Made by a program: the position numbers and the translations under genes | Notes under the pieces: model-generated | What the model was told of the DNA's origin: nothing | Databases searched by the model: none | Seen by the model: the letters and a program-made list of their open reading frames with translations, nothing else | Assembly (NCBI GenBank): GCA_011800155.1 | Contig: CM022368.1 | Span: forward strand, 3,968,001-4,032,000 | Reading direction: 5' to 3' | Source: Flammulina velutipes | Taxonomy: Eukaryota > Basidiomycota > Agaricomycetes > Agaricales > Physalacriaceae | DNA: 64,000 nt | In this document: one piece after another, positions 35,878-47,511 of the stretch | How positions within the stretch are numbered: position 1 is the stretch's first letter | Layout of the letters: every line of letters starts with the position of its first letter

Positions 35878-38091
35878 ATGCCCAAGGCTCCTTCTCCTCT
35901 CGCTCGCGGTCTCGCATGCCTCTGTTGCAGGTAAGTTTTTTTTAGCTAATCCCGAAGATCCTACTAATACTTATTGTCGCGCCTTCAGGAAGAGAAAGTT
36001 GGTGAGCACCAACTACGTTTGACCCAAGAATTTTTATTGACGGTCGGTTTAGAAATGCGATGGTAGTCGCCCAGCGTGCCGGCAATGCGTCAAGATGAAC
36101 CGCTCACAAGAGTGTCACTACGATGATAACACAGTCAAGAGCCGCACCCAGAAATTACTTGAGAAACTCTCGTTACTGGAAAGGCGCCTACGCGAATTGG
36201 AATCTGATCCCTCTTCCCAAGCCTCGAGCTCCGCTTCCACTCCAGAGTCGAACGCGTCCTCTTCTCAATCTATGCTCGTATCCGGTAGCCCCCCTTCCAC
36301 TGCCATCTTTGAGGGCGACACCAACATTGTCCCCCTCTCCAATGGTGTCAATTTCCTGGAGAGCTCGACGTGGATGTCGTCGTACACCCCATCGTCGTCG
36401 TCCAGCTCAGTGGACCTGGCTGTTTCCGGAATAATCGGAGGTTACAACCTTGCGGATTACTCCTGGCTCGGGGGTTCTTCATCCTCGTCGTCGCTGTCCG
36501 GTGTTGACCCTGATTACTTCCACATCGATGGGACGTTTGACTTCTGCAGCACTCTACCACAAGAGCCTTCGCGTCCCGCGTCTGTCCTTCCGCAGTGGGA
36601 TCCTAAAACTCCTTTGCCGAATGACCACAAGAGATTACTGTGAGTGGACCTGACCGGACCATGTATTGCTCCGCACGCTGAACTCATGCAAACGCAGATT
36701 GAACATCTTCCTATCTCATCGGCACCAGCTCTGGTTTGATGGCGACATTTCGAGGTTCGACGAATCCTCCACAGGCAACCTCTTCCTACCTGAAGCACAT
36801 CCTGCCCTCCTCAACTCTATCTACCTCTTGGGCTGTCATTTCGCTCGTTCACCGTATTACTCCGAACTGGAAACAATTTTTTTCAACAAGGCGTTAAACG
36901 AAATTACCGTGGCATTGGATACATCAGATCGGTTGGTGGATATTATCGAGGCATCGTGTCTGCTAGCGGTCTACTTATACATCAACTGCCGGTTTTTGGA
37001 AGGCTATTGTCATGCATTCTCCGCGGCGCGACTAGCAGTTGGCCTAGGTCTTCACCAGATGACGCAAACTATGGGAGGGCCCGAAAGCACATCGTTCTCC
37101 CGACCCACTCCCATTCCTATACCTCCGCCGCGTTCACAAGAAGAGATGCGAAATCGCGTTGCGGCGTTTTGGCAAGTCTTCATCGTTGATCGCTGTTGGA
37201 CGATCGCGAACGGTCTACCGTTGGCGTTGCCTGATGGTGATAGCGCCCATGCGCGTATCAAGACTCCCTGGCCGATGCCCGCGCCACATGACAATATTGT
37301 GAGCTTTTACGCCTCATACCGAGGGCCACGTTCTAATGAATTATTGTAGGATCCATCAAGCTATGTTCCTGCACTCAGAGCGAAGTCAGTCGCATTGTTG
37401 GAGAGGTCAGGGAGACTGAGTTCAGGTATTCAAGTCATCATTGATGTTCCCGCTTGAGTTAACGTCGCATTCTGCAGTGTCGAATAAGGACGATGACTAC
37501 TGGTTACAGCACAACTCTGCAGTCCATGCTTTGCAACATCTGTCTACCTCACTTCCCATGTTTGTGGGGTTCGAACCATGGCGCATGCAAGCTCCTTTCG
37601 TCGATGTAGACCTCTTCGCTATACACACTGCCATCAACGTCGCCACCATCCATCTATATAAAGATGTCAACGAAGAGGAAGCCGCGAAAGGGATGCGGAC
37701 TATATTATCGTTGATTCGGCAACTCAGCGATGCAGACTATGAATTCCTGGACCCTACCTTAAGTGTGCGTCCATTTCCACCTCCTTATCGTCGTAGTACA
37801 TGTCCTTACTGATCTTTCAGGCTTCTTGGACATGTGTAGCGAAAGCATACATTCGCGTTATTAGCGCGGCGAAGAAAAACCCCACCACTGAAGCGTACTC
37901 CATTGCGATTGCCGAACAGGAACTAGATGTTATCTGTAACGCTATGCGTATCATGGGGGCGTTCTTCCCCATTGCTGGTGAGTCAATTCATTCCTCCGAT
38001 TCATCCCAAATTCCGATGCTCATTCCGACTCCTAGGAGAGCATGCGAGAAAAGTCGAACAAGAGCGTGTAAAGATTCGACAATCTCGTTGA
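35878..38091 (+). CDS. Zn2Cys6 fungal transcription factor
   Basis: Eight exons (35878-35930, 35989-36001, 36053-36639, 36698-37298, 37350-37425, 37478-37764, 37821-37977, 38036-38091) give 609 aa. The binuclear cluster is at residues ~14-45: ACLCCRKRKLKCDGSRPACR, QCVKMNRSQECHYDD, followed by a short coiled coil (KLLEKLSLLERRLRELESD). A Ser-rich low-complexity region (~60-190) leads into the fungal-specific regulatory domain: HPALLNSIYLLGCHFARSP, ASCLLAVYLYINCRFLEGY, ARLAVGLGLHQM and RVAAFWQVFIVDRCWTIANG. Exon 2 is only 13 bases and sits inside the zinc cluster. Targets cannot be predicted from sequence; there is no obvious adjacent pathway cluster. Confidence 0.88.
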
Positions 38092-38488
38092 TTGACAGCG
38101 GGCGCTGCTGCTTCGATAGCAATGGTGCTGATGTCGATATTCAAAACACGCGAGGACGTCGTCGTGAGTGGACACAAGCGTTTCATGATATCGGTGTTTA
38201 TTTGTGTCCGGGAATATATCGTTACGAACTTCACGTTATCTTTCAAGTAGACCCTCCCATGTATATCTCGTCAAATGTATCTTTAGTCGCATGAACCTTA
38301 CATTATCTCTCTTTATTTGTACACTATGTACCAACCATGCTCTTTTTGGTGTTTTAAACCCGCTAACGTCGAACCTCCCAGACCCATCCAAAGTTGACAT
38401 CATTAGTACGAGCGATCACGTGACCGTGCCGTGCGCCACATTCAATGTCTTCAGCTCTAGCATCCATAACAGTATCTCAGGACTCCGA

Positions 38489-38524
38489 ATGAGCTCCAGG
38501 GTATTTTGATCTCCTGGAGCTCAT
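38489..38524. repeat. Perfect inverted repeat, 12-base arms
   Basis: ATGAGCTCCAGG at 38489-38500 is the exact reverse complement of 38513-38524, with a 12-base spacer. It would form a stable GC-containing hairpin in RNA or single-stranded DNA. Confidence 0.75.
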
Positions 38525-40979
38525 ATCGTTTTAAGTGGGTATTTAATGCCAACCAACAAGTTCAAGGATGTTGGCGCGCGTGTGTGTAATAGACTCAGAG
38601 TCAAATATATCCGCTTAAAACCGCGGAACAAGTAGTCAGGCGTGCAGCACATGGAGACAATTTCTCCACCACCGAGGAGTTTCAAATTCCGATATTTTGG
38701 TCTCTTTTTGGTTAAGTACGTATACTCCCACGAACGGGAATCTGCACGCGCTGGATTGCAATGTTGATAGTAATGGATATCTTGATTCCATTAAAGACAA
38801 TTACAGGGATAACTTCACCCTTGGACAGAGTAACTATAGAGAAACATTGCTCAACGGCGATGGACGGCTTGCGCCACATGGTAGGGTTGATTGCCACTTT
38901 GGAAATGAACGTTTGAACGTTTTAAACCGCCGCCGGCTCGTCTCAGACTGAGACAAACAACGGGGAGATCTTGAAAAGGTGATTCTTGTCCCATGTTGGT
39001 TTAAGAACGCCCGTACGCCCCGCAGCTGTACGTGTCAAATTTCTGAGCGTAGTAAGTGCTATATTTATCTCCTTACATGGGACGTCCATGGCCAAGAGAT
39101 TCGCGGGAAGGCCTTAAGGATTGAAGCAAATCGGATCCGAGTGGACTTAATTATCTTCGTCCTATTAGAAAAAATGGCACTGAGTGCTAGATAGTGTAGG
39201 TAGAGGATGGCCAGCGTCCATAGACCGTCAAAGGTCATATGGTATATATGGTGGCTGCCAGAGCAAACGTGAAATTACCTGGGGCATGCTCATTCGAAAA
39301 TTATTCGCTCCGTCGACGATCACATGTAGCGAAGGCAGACACGACTCTGTCATTTACAATACACCGTTATCAATGTCTAACACCAGGATTTACCTACCGA
39401 ATAGCCCGAGGATATGGCAGTGGAACCTCGTCTGAGTTGCAGTTACTCAACGTTACTGTAACCAAGGAGTAGTGAGTAATAGCGAAGTGTAGAAGGTTGT
39501 TGTACTTTTATTTCGTCGTAAGGCAATATTTAGCGTTGAGGAGGATTTGCACACAAGATTGGTGGCGCAGAGTGGCGCAGACAGATCTTCCTCTTGGCAT
39601 CAGTGAGATAGGAGAATGTTGGTAGAGTATTGTGTATTCATGAAAATTCCTCACCTCTTAACAGTTTACCGGGGAGACTTACCGAGGATGAATGTTGCTG
39701 TGGCGGTATGGACAATAAAAACAAGTAGAATTCGAACCTGAACGTGTCCCATTATCCAACGTGCGTGCTCAGACGCATTTGCGGTAATCGCGTACGGGAC
39801 AACCGTGTGTCTAGCCGCCGTCAATGTGCAATACAAACGCAATGGCCGGGAGAAATGGGTCTCAGACAGAACAAAATGGAACGCGGAGGGTACCGCCAAC
39901 AAAACTAGTTCGGTCTCGCCCAGATCTCGCCGACTGTAATGCGGCCGAAGTTAGGGACTACCGGGGGCCAAGCACGCAAAGAAACCAAACCAGTGGATGC
40001 TGAGAGCGCCACCTCGGTGCTCAGCAGGCTACATGTCGCCCGCAAACGTCTCTGGTGAAGCCAAACATTGAATATATCATGGGTAACAGTGAAACTTTAC
40101 GCTGAACATGATATTATTGGAAAACATCTGAGTCTCACCACCATCGGAAATTCGGACTGGCAGGGTGGCGTCCAATCAAGCCATTCCGTGGGACCGTTGA
40201 GTGACCAGTGTCCGACACTCGTTGTCGCAGGCTGTCGCCCAGTCACAGACGAAGCGCTACGATCAGGAAGTATATAGAAACTAAGTGGGCTCCAGTGATA
40301 GTAAACGCTAGGGAATCGGAAAATAGACTTGTCGCGCAGTGGCGCAGGGGTAGGTGGATACGATGATGGTCGCGAAACAGAGAGGCGGGATGGAATGATT
40401 AACTTCCAAATGAGGTAATTAATTACGCGTCACATCTCACGTGAGGCGGTGCCTATTCGGTCGAAAAATGGTTTACCTGAATCCGTGTCTGACAGTTTGC
40501 TTTGGCGGTCTCTGTGGCTCCAGACGTCCATCATCTGACGAGATACCCTCCATTCTTTTCTTTCTCCTTTATTCTGGGTACCTCTAGTTTTTTCCTTTTT
40601 ACTGCGGTACGCGGGCTTGACTTGACTGAGATAACCTCGCGTTGACTTTTGCTCTCCTCGCTTTTTAGCATATCTTTCTCTTCGTCTGGACCCCCGCCCA
40701 GTCTGTTTGACTTTTGTTCAAAGCCCAATAGACTCCCTCCAATCACAGCTTCGCGTTGATACTATCATCGCCTCGGCCATCGTCTCAGTGCGTATCCCAG
40801 ACTACCATCGAATGGTCGGCCCACCTACCCATCCTCCATGTATCTAACCTATCAGTTTCTTATTTAGGGTCAACTTTCCTGCTTGTCCAACGCCTACTTT
40901 CGATCACCCCCGGCTTAGAACGAGGGCTTTCATTTGTACCGCGGCCTTATCGCGTCCTCTTTCTTCCTGTGAAGGCGAG

Positions 40980-41026
40980 GTACGAGTTCTTCTTCCAATT
41001 CAAAGAACCTTCTTGACCTTGTATAG
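40980..41026 (+). promoter_or_regulatory. Probable 5' UTR intron of the PP1 targeting gene
   Basis: GTACGAG after GGCGAG and a TTGTATAG acceptor seven bases before the ATG, with a CTTGACC branch-like site, define a 47-base leader intron. Upstream ATGs in the leader (for example 40756) could begin short uORFs. Confidence 0.45.
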
Positions 41027-41032
41027 GCTCCC

Positions 41033-43341
41033 ATGATTGCAACGATAACTGCCCAGTCCTCGACCATGATGATGGACCATCCTTTTCTACGAAATGCCAA
41101 TCTGGCGGGCGCCCCCCTTCCTCATATCCCAAGGCGGTCGGCGTCGACCTCGCGTATGCCGCTGCCAGCATTCTCTACCTCCCCCACATTTCCTGCGAGT
41201 CCCGTCTCGATAAGCGTTCAAAACCCAACGCCCCCCGACTCTCAGGAGAAGGTTCAGAAGACGTCCTCCGTCACTGTTGTTGATGAAGACTACTCATCTG
41301 AGGCCAGCACGTCTAGCTCTAGTTCATCCAGCTCGAGCACAAAACTATTCCTTCGTCCTCGGCGGGCTGTCGTTCCACCTCTCGCCCTATCTCCGCCCCC
41401 ATCATCTTCCCCCGTACCTATCAAGGCCAGAAAGGAGTCGAAAGTACGGACGAGATCCCCTCCCACGGACAATGAATCAGATACGCCTAGAGCGGCGCCC
41501 TCTGTCACAGCGGCCCGCCTACAGTTCGACAGTCCCAAGCAGCGCCACTTTTCCGAGTCCCGTATAGCGGATCCAGGCTTCAAGTCTGCTCCTGCGATGA
41601 CTCCTCCCATGGTTAGGAAGAAGTCGGGCCAGATCGTCAAGTCATCTCTCAAGTTATCTCGGTCTGCTCCCCGTCCTGGCTTATCTGTCTTCACGGGCAT
41701 ATCGTCTAGCAAAAGCGAACCAAACACTCCTTCGCTGTCCAAAGCAGTGCATTTCGATAAGCAACTAGAGCACGTCAAGCTTTTCCTTGCGGAACAAAAA
41801 CCTCTCGCTGTCTCTCGAGATGGCAGCCCGACCGACGATACCAGCGGAACCGACAGCGATTTCCCCTCGTTCATTTTCGGCGAGCCGTATGGCGATAAGG
41901 TGTCTAGACAGCGTTTGGTGATGAACGTCATCAATATGCCTTCTGTCGTCAACCTACAGGCCGATCTTGTTTTGGAAACCCTCCTCCTATCAAACGACGG
42001 TACCAACATCCAAGGCCGTGCACGGGTGCGCAATCTGGCGTTCCAGAAATGGCTTGCCGTTCGCTTTACATTCGACGCTTGGCAAACGACGAGCGAGGTC
42101 ACCGCAAAATATGTCGAGTCGTGTCCCGATAACTTCGATGTGTTCGGGTTCACCATCAAGCTCAACGATCTGCTGGCCCGTATTGAGGAGAAGACTTTGG
42201 TGTTGGCTCTCAGATACTCGATAGTGGGCCGAGAGATATGGGACAATAACCATGGAAGAAACTACGTTGCCAAGTTCTCTCGTGTCAAGGCAGCAGTGCC
42301 CAACCGCTCACGGCCCATAGCCAGCGATTCAGGCAGTGATATGATGGACCTGAAGACGAAGCTAGAGAAGGTCGTTCAAAAACGAGATTCGGCGGAGAGT
42401 GCTCCCCGTTTGACGCGTCCAACGCCCCTCTCTGTCAAGGAGCCAGTCCTTGACGAACCAATAGCTCACCACGTCGAACCTACGCTGTCTTTCGATCCCA
42501 GCAACTCCCCGATGGCGACACGGAAATCCCTCCCGAATGACACTCGCTCTCGGACTTTCACCTATCCTTCCGTATCGTCGTCGCCCGTACCTTCTCCGCC
42601 CAGTTCGATACCTTGGCCTATCAAACAGCCTTCCCAATTAGACGCGTCAAAGTCTAAGGCACTTGGTTCCCCTCGGGATCTTGATGACTTCACTTTCCGT
42701 CCTAGCCCCTTCGTACCGGCCGATCTGGAAGAGCGTCCGTTCGCTGTTACACGGAATCACCAACGGGGGTACTTCGATATCGGCGTTCTGCCGGTGTCTA
42801 CGTTGAAGCGTACGCCTCCAGGGACTCCTCGTATGCGGTCAGCGGATAGCTCTACGCCTGCACCCAGGTCGTATTCGTTCCCACCTGTGGACATGCCGTT
42901 CTTTGGGTTGATGCTGTCTCGGGATGTCGAGGGTACCACCAGTGATGAGAGTACGCCCTCTATCGTCAGCCCATCATCGGGCTCGGACCAGGATAGCTCT
43001 CCAGCCCAGTCTCCTATGGAATTGGAGTACGCTGAACCGATGGAAAAAATGCCTGATACACCGAACACCAACTACCACCAGTTTCTGAATCGGTACGTTA
43101 TTTATCTCTCACCGTCGCGTTTATTGACTCTTCGTCAAGATTCTGTTTCTACACTGGCACGGATAGTCTCGAAGTGTCCCCAGACCTCTCAAGGTCGTCG
43201 TCGATGTCAAGTATCGATGACGTCCTCTCAGCGTCTCCTCGACTGCCAGCTTTCCTTCAGCATCATCTCTCGACTCTCACCCCGCGTGGCGACACTGGAA
43301 CTGTCACCCCCACCAACAAACAGCCATCTGCCGTCCTATAG
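41033..43341 (+). CDS. Glycogen/PP1 targeting subunit with CBM21 domain
   Basis: Exon 1 is 41033-43092 and exon 2 is 43167-43341, giving 744 aa; without splicing the frame runs on to 43489 with an implausible tail. Long Ser/Pro-rich regions flank a CBM21 carbohydrate-binding domain at about residues 300-420: FGEPYGDKVSRQRLVMNVIN, VRNLAFQKWLAVRFTFDAWQ, DNFDVFGFTIKL and NHGRNYVAKF. About 60 residues before it, SKAVHFDKQLEHVKLFL contains KAVHF, matching the RVxF docking motif for type 1 phosphatase. This order is that of yeast Gac1/Pig1 and animal PPP1R3 proteins, which bring PP1 to glycogen to activate glycogen synthase. The second exon reads LEVSPDLSRSSSMSSIDDVL and ends PTNKQPSAVL. Confidence 0.88.
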
Positions 43342-44550
43342 GGGGCCGCAGATCAGCTCATCGTCTACACGCAATACCTATCTTATTTTTATGAATTATG
43401 GGCCACATCCACATTGTTCTTTTCATTCGTTTCTGTTCTCTTCGCTCAATTACGGGTTTTACTTCATTCCCTTTGGACATGTATTTTGACATTGTACTTT
43501 TCAACTTTACATTCTACCTTGTACTATTACGCCACCATAACGACCTACATTCATTCCCGCCATCTTCCTTGACCTGTGCATCAGGATTTTTAATTGGAGC
43601 GGCGGAAATGTATTTCGCATAGAGTTATCATTATTACCATTACGATACATACATGGCTAGATGCGACGATAATGATGATATATCTTCAGTTTTACTTCTT
43701 TGGCGACTAATGAGTTTACAAGGGTGATGAGTATGCCGACGAGTGTGGCGTCTGGAACTGGATAGATGGATCTAAAAGAGATTTCATAAGATTTTACCGA
43801 AGAATCTCGGGCGGGGCATTAGTTCAGCGCCACGATAACAGCCCGAATATTAGTCCCTTTGGACGTTCTCTAAACGTGATATGTAGATGGACGATCTAAT
43901 CATCTAGAATATGGGTCAGATTTTCACTGCTAGATGGCGCATACATATATCCCTCCGTCCACATTTTATCTAACGCCACCAGCCAATCAAGTTGGCAGCG
44001 TTTTTCTCGGCTGCACTCTACCGCTCAGACATCTCTCGTATTTGTCTAACCATACATGTAGCTATAGATTCCGAAGTCCAGTGCTCATTACAGTTGTATT
44101 TCGAAGATCCATTACCAGATCAATTATCTTTGCTCGGGATAGCACATTGAGGGTTTCGTTGAAATTCAACAATACTCGTAGGACTTACTATCCTGGTACT
44201 ATCTCAAGCGTAGCGTTGAGTATGACTCAGTATGCCACGCTCGTCGTCGTCCCTGAAATTTAATCCCGTTCATCATCGGAGGTTTTCCGTGACAATACAA
44301 ATCATCTGAAGGAGGTATGGACTCTGGAGGACCTTAAATGCGGGAGGATACCGTCCCTCGAAGTCTGAGTAGCGCAGAGCGCTGACGGTTATAATACTGC
44401 GTTTTGATTAGCGGAAGGGGCATCCGCCGGGCTCACTGCCGGCCAACGGATCCTGATTACGGCCTAAAAATGGAACCGATCACGCGTTGAGCATTATTCC
44501 TCGCTGTCATCTTCGACGGCGAGGCCTTTGGATTCTACGGCCACGACACC
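43342..44550. other. Intergenic region, PP1 subunit / kinase
   Basis: About 1.2 kb between two co-directional genes. The left part is AT-rich 3' sequence; the right end is the kinase promoter. No gene, repeat or element was recognised. Confidence 0.5.
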
Positions 44551-47034
44551 ATGATTTTACGCAAATTTACCCACCCAGTCTCGAGCAGACAACAGACCAT
44601 TCCCGATATCGATTCATTCCTCCCGCCTTCACTATCGCCGGCTCCTGCGACGCCCATCTCCGTATCCAACTCGAAGACTCATGCTTTCTTTGGCTCGCCC
44701 TTCTCCTCTCAGCCAAAGATATCTCTTGGATCATCTAGAGAGTCTGGGAAAAGCAATGGTGGCGTCAACAGCAAAAGTCAAACGAAAAAGTCATTAACCC
44801 TTGACTTTTTCTCTACTGCAAGCCCAACCCCTCCTCCAGCGACACCCAAACGCTCAGGCAGCGACTCCAAACATTTAAATTTGGACCTCTTCATAAGCGA
44901 TACATCCACTCCAAGTTCCCCATCGTCTATCATCGCCGCTACACCGACTCAACTGAACAGCGAGTCGGCATTTGATTGGTCGAGCGAACCGACTCCCAGA
45001 CCGCCTGCGCTGGTGCTAAAGACGCCCACTTCCCAGCAACATCTTCCCTCACTTCTCTTCAACTTTGAATCCCTTGCCTCTCCCATCCATCCCTCCAATC
45101 CCACGCCTATCCACTCGCCGTTACATCATCCAGAGCCACTTCCTGGGGCCAAAGAGGATGCCGAGATACTACCGCCATCTGGCTGTGATAACGACCCCGG
45201 CAGTATTGAAGAATCGCTTCTGCTTGCTCCGGGTATGATTATTCATTCCCTACTTCACCCTACCCAGTCGACCCAATCATCGTCCTCCGCAAACTCGTTA
45301 CCATCGACATCCTCTACCCACTCATCCCTACTTCCTCCGTCCGACTCTCATTTATCCAATGGCTCCCACGAGCAGAACGGAGACGTGTCACTCCTCCTCT
45401 CACGCCGTCTTGGATCGGGGGCTTTCTCCAACGTTTGGCTTGCGGAAGACTTATCGTCTACGTCGCTCCTCCTCAAGACGAAAAAGTCCCTACGTGATCT
45501 GAAGAGGAAAAGCATTCGGAGGGAGGCAAGAAGGGAGGCCGCCAACGGAAAACTCAAAGAACCTAAACGTTCATCGAGTCTCATGAAGACACTTTCAGAC
45601 GGGATCTATGGTACAAAACCTTACGGCCACGATAAGAAACAGTTCGAAGGACTGGAGGTTGGCACGCCAGCATCTGCAGACTTCGGACGAGACCGCATCT
45701 CCAGCGCCAGTTCCGCTAAGAGCGTCTATCTGGACGAGAAAGATGGCGATGGTGACATCGGTCCTTCCATCTCCCGCCAGTCTTCTCTTTCGTGGAAGAG
45801 TGATTCCTCTGAGAACCATGCCATCGGCCGGTCCAATTCTTCCCGGTCGAGGAGTGGTAAACCGAAGCTTGTTGCCGTCAAATTTACCCTCCGTGGATCT
45901 ATAGAGCACGACAGTTCTTCGCCTCGGGGTGAAGAGGACGCTCGCGAACGAGACCGATTACGCGTCAGCTTTGTGCGTGAGGTTGAAATACTCAAGCACA
46001 TATCCCATCCAAACATTACCCCCCTTCTCTGTCATCTAACGACTCGCACTCATCATCTCCTGGTCTTGCCCTACTGCTCTGGAGGCGATCTTCTGGGACT
46101 GATACATTCGGATGCATGGCACAGTCTGACCGAAAGCGTTGTGAGGCGGATCTGGATGGAGCTCTGTCGTGCAGTAGGATGGATGCACGGGGTTGGTCTA
46201 GTACATCGAGACATCAAGCTGGAGAGTAAGTTCTTGACTGCGTAGCATTATCGTGTCACTCACCTTGTCCTAGATATTCTGCTTACAACATCTATTGTAA
46301 ACCCACTTCCGATTTCACCAGCCCCGTTGATTCAGTTGACAGACTTTGGACTCTCGCGGTTCATTGATCCTGCACAACCAATGCTCACCACCAGATGTGG
46401 AAGTGAAGCTTACGCCGCGCCTGAGCTCGTTGTCCTAAGCGGTCGAAAGGCTTTAACATCTTCCCCGTCGCGATGGGGTACCTACGACTTGGAACACACC
46501 ATGGGCAGTGGTTACGATGCACGCGAAAGTGACGCTTGGTCGTGCGGGGTCGCGCTCTACGAGCTCGTTACACGGGAACTGCCATTCGGTGACGGGCCTG
46601 GAGGTCGGAATGGATATACGTCGCGAGCGGCTAACTCGAAGGAACGGAGGCAATGGCTAATCAAGATCGCTCGGGCTCAGTGGAAGTGGCCGGAGCCTGA
46701 AGGTGTAGAGGAGGAGATGCACTTAATGGGCAAATATCTCGTCTATTCCGCGGGCGTCCGGCGTATGGTCGCGAAACTCTTAGTCAAGGATCCGAGCAAA
46801 CGAGCTCGAATCGTAGATCTCTGGGATGACGGTTGGATGCAGCACGAGGAAGAATCAACGCCTTCGCAGGAGCAGGATGAGCCTGTTGGAGTAAGAGTCA
46901 ATGTTTGGCGCGCGTCTCAAGCGTTCGAGGATCTCCCAGACGAGGATGAGATGTTAGAGAACGAGATATACGAAGACGGCTGGATCGTTGACGGGGATGG
47001 CATTAGCAATATCGCCATGCAGGAGGTGTTGTGA
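44551..47034 (+). CDS. Serine/threonine protein kinase with an interrupted N-lobe
   Basis: Two exons, 44551-46225 and 46274-47034, give 811 aa. Residues 1-275 are Ser/Pro/Thr-rich and disordered. The kinase domain begins LLSRRLGSGAFSNVWLAED (Gly loop, ~residue 287). The catalytic-Lys strand LVAVKFTLRG appears only at about residue 442, after ~140 basic and Ser-rich residues. It continues VREVEILKHISHPNITPLL, VLPYCSGGDLLGLIH, GVGLVHRDIKLENILL (intron in this motif), LTDFGLSRFID and GSEAYAAPEL, with further insertions before the DAWSCGVALYELVTRELPFG helix. All catalytic residues are present. An acidic tail (FEDLPDEDEMLENEIYEDG) ends it. It looks like a fungal CAMK-like or Npr/Hal-like kinase, but I cannot assign an orthologue. 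Confidence 0.85.
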
Positions 47035-47511
47035 CGTTCGTCCTTGTCTTTCGTCTTCCTCTCCTATGTATTCGCTATCTTATTTCACCGTGTACGATGT
47101 AGACTTGTGTAACGATATACCTATCCTCTGTTGTGTTACTTACTATATTACCGACGTCCTACCAGACTTGAAGACTCTAATATCTCCGAGCTGTACATAC
47201 TTTCCCCCCGTTTATATGTTGTAGACTATCACAGAATTCCGATCCATGGGCTTATTTAAAGAGAAAAAACGCCACATTGCTACAATTATTACATGCAGCG
47301 ATATCTCTTTGGTTTCTTTCTTGAGAAAAGGTGGTATAAGAATTCAATATTTACAATTGCACTGCTACATACAGACCGCTATACGAAACACCAGGTATCG
47401 TAAAGTAAACCTCAAGCCCAAAATAAAGGAGATTTGCTGGTAGCTAATCAGTTCAGATCTAGCAAAAAGGTTGTAAGTGATCGTTCAAAAAGGCGACGCC
47501 AACAGTCATTT
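47035..47511. other. Convergent 3' intergenic region
   Basis: About 480 AT-rich bases between the ends of the kinase gene and the convergent DUF3455 gene. No feature was recognised. Confidence 0.5.

Larger units (their letters stand above)
38092..41032. other. Long gene-free interval
   Basis: About 2.9 kb without a supportable gene, the longest such stretch in the window. It contains a perfect hairpin (38489-38524), short TGGCGCAG repeats near 39562-39580 and 40336-40346, and a CT-rich leader from about 40550 toward the PP1 targeting-subunit gene. Scattered short open frames resemble nothing known. It may be a degraded mobile element, a long promoter or a noncoding transcript; the sequence does not decide. 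Confidence 0.5.

Noticed and set aside
39562..40346. TGGCGCAG words suggesting a tRNA or split promoter
   Set aside because: No cloverleaf could be drawn around them; noted only as short repeats.
41290..42246. 318-codon open frame on the - strand
   Set aside because: Antisense to the exon encoding the PP1 targeting subunit; its composition mirrors the Ser/Pro-rich sense strand and it has no family features.
43093..43489. Read-through C-terminus of the PP1 targeting subunit
   Set aside because: A consensus intron at 43093-43166 gives a more Ser-rich, family-like end at 43341; the unspliced tail turns hydrophobic and aromatic as noncoding AT-rich DNA would.
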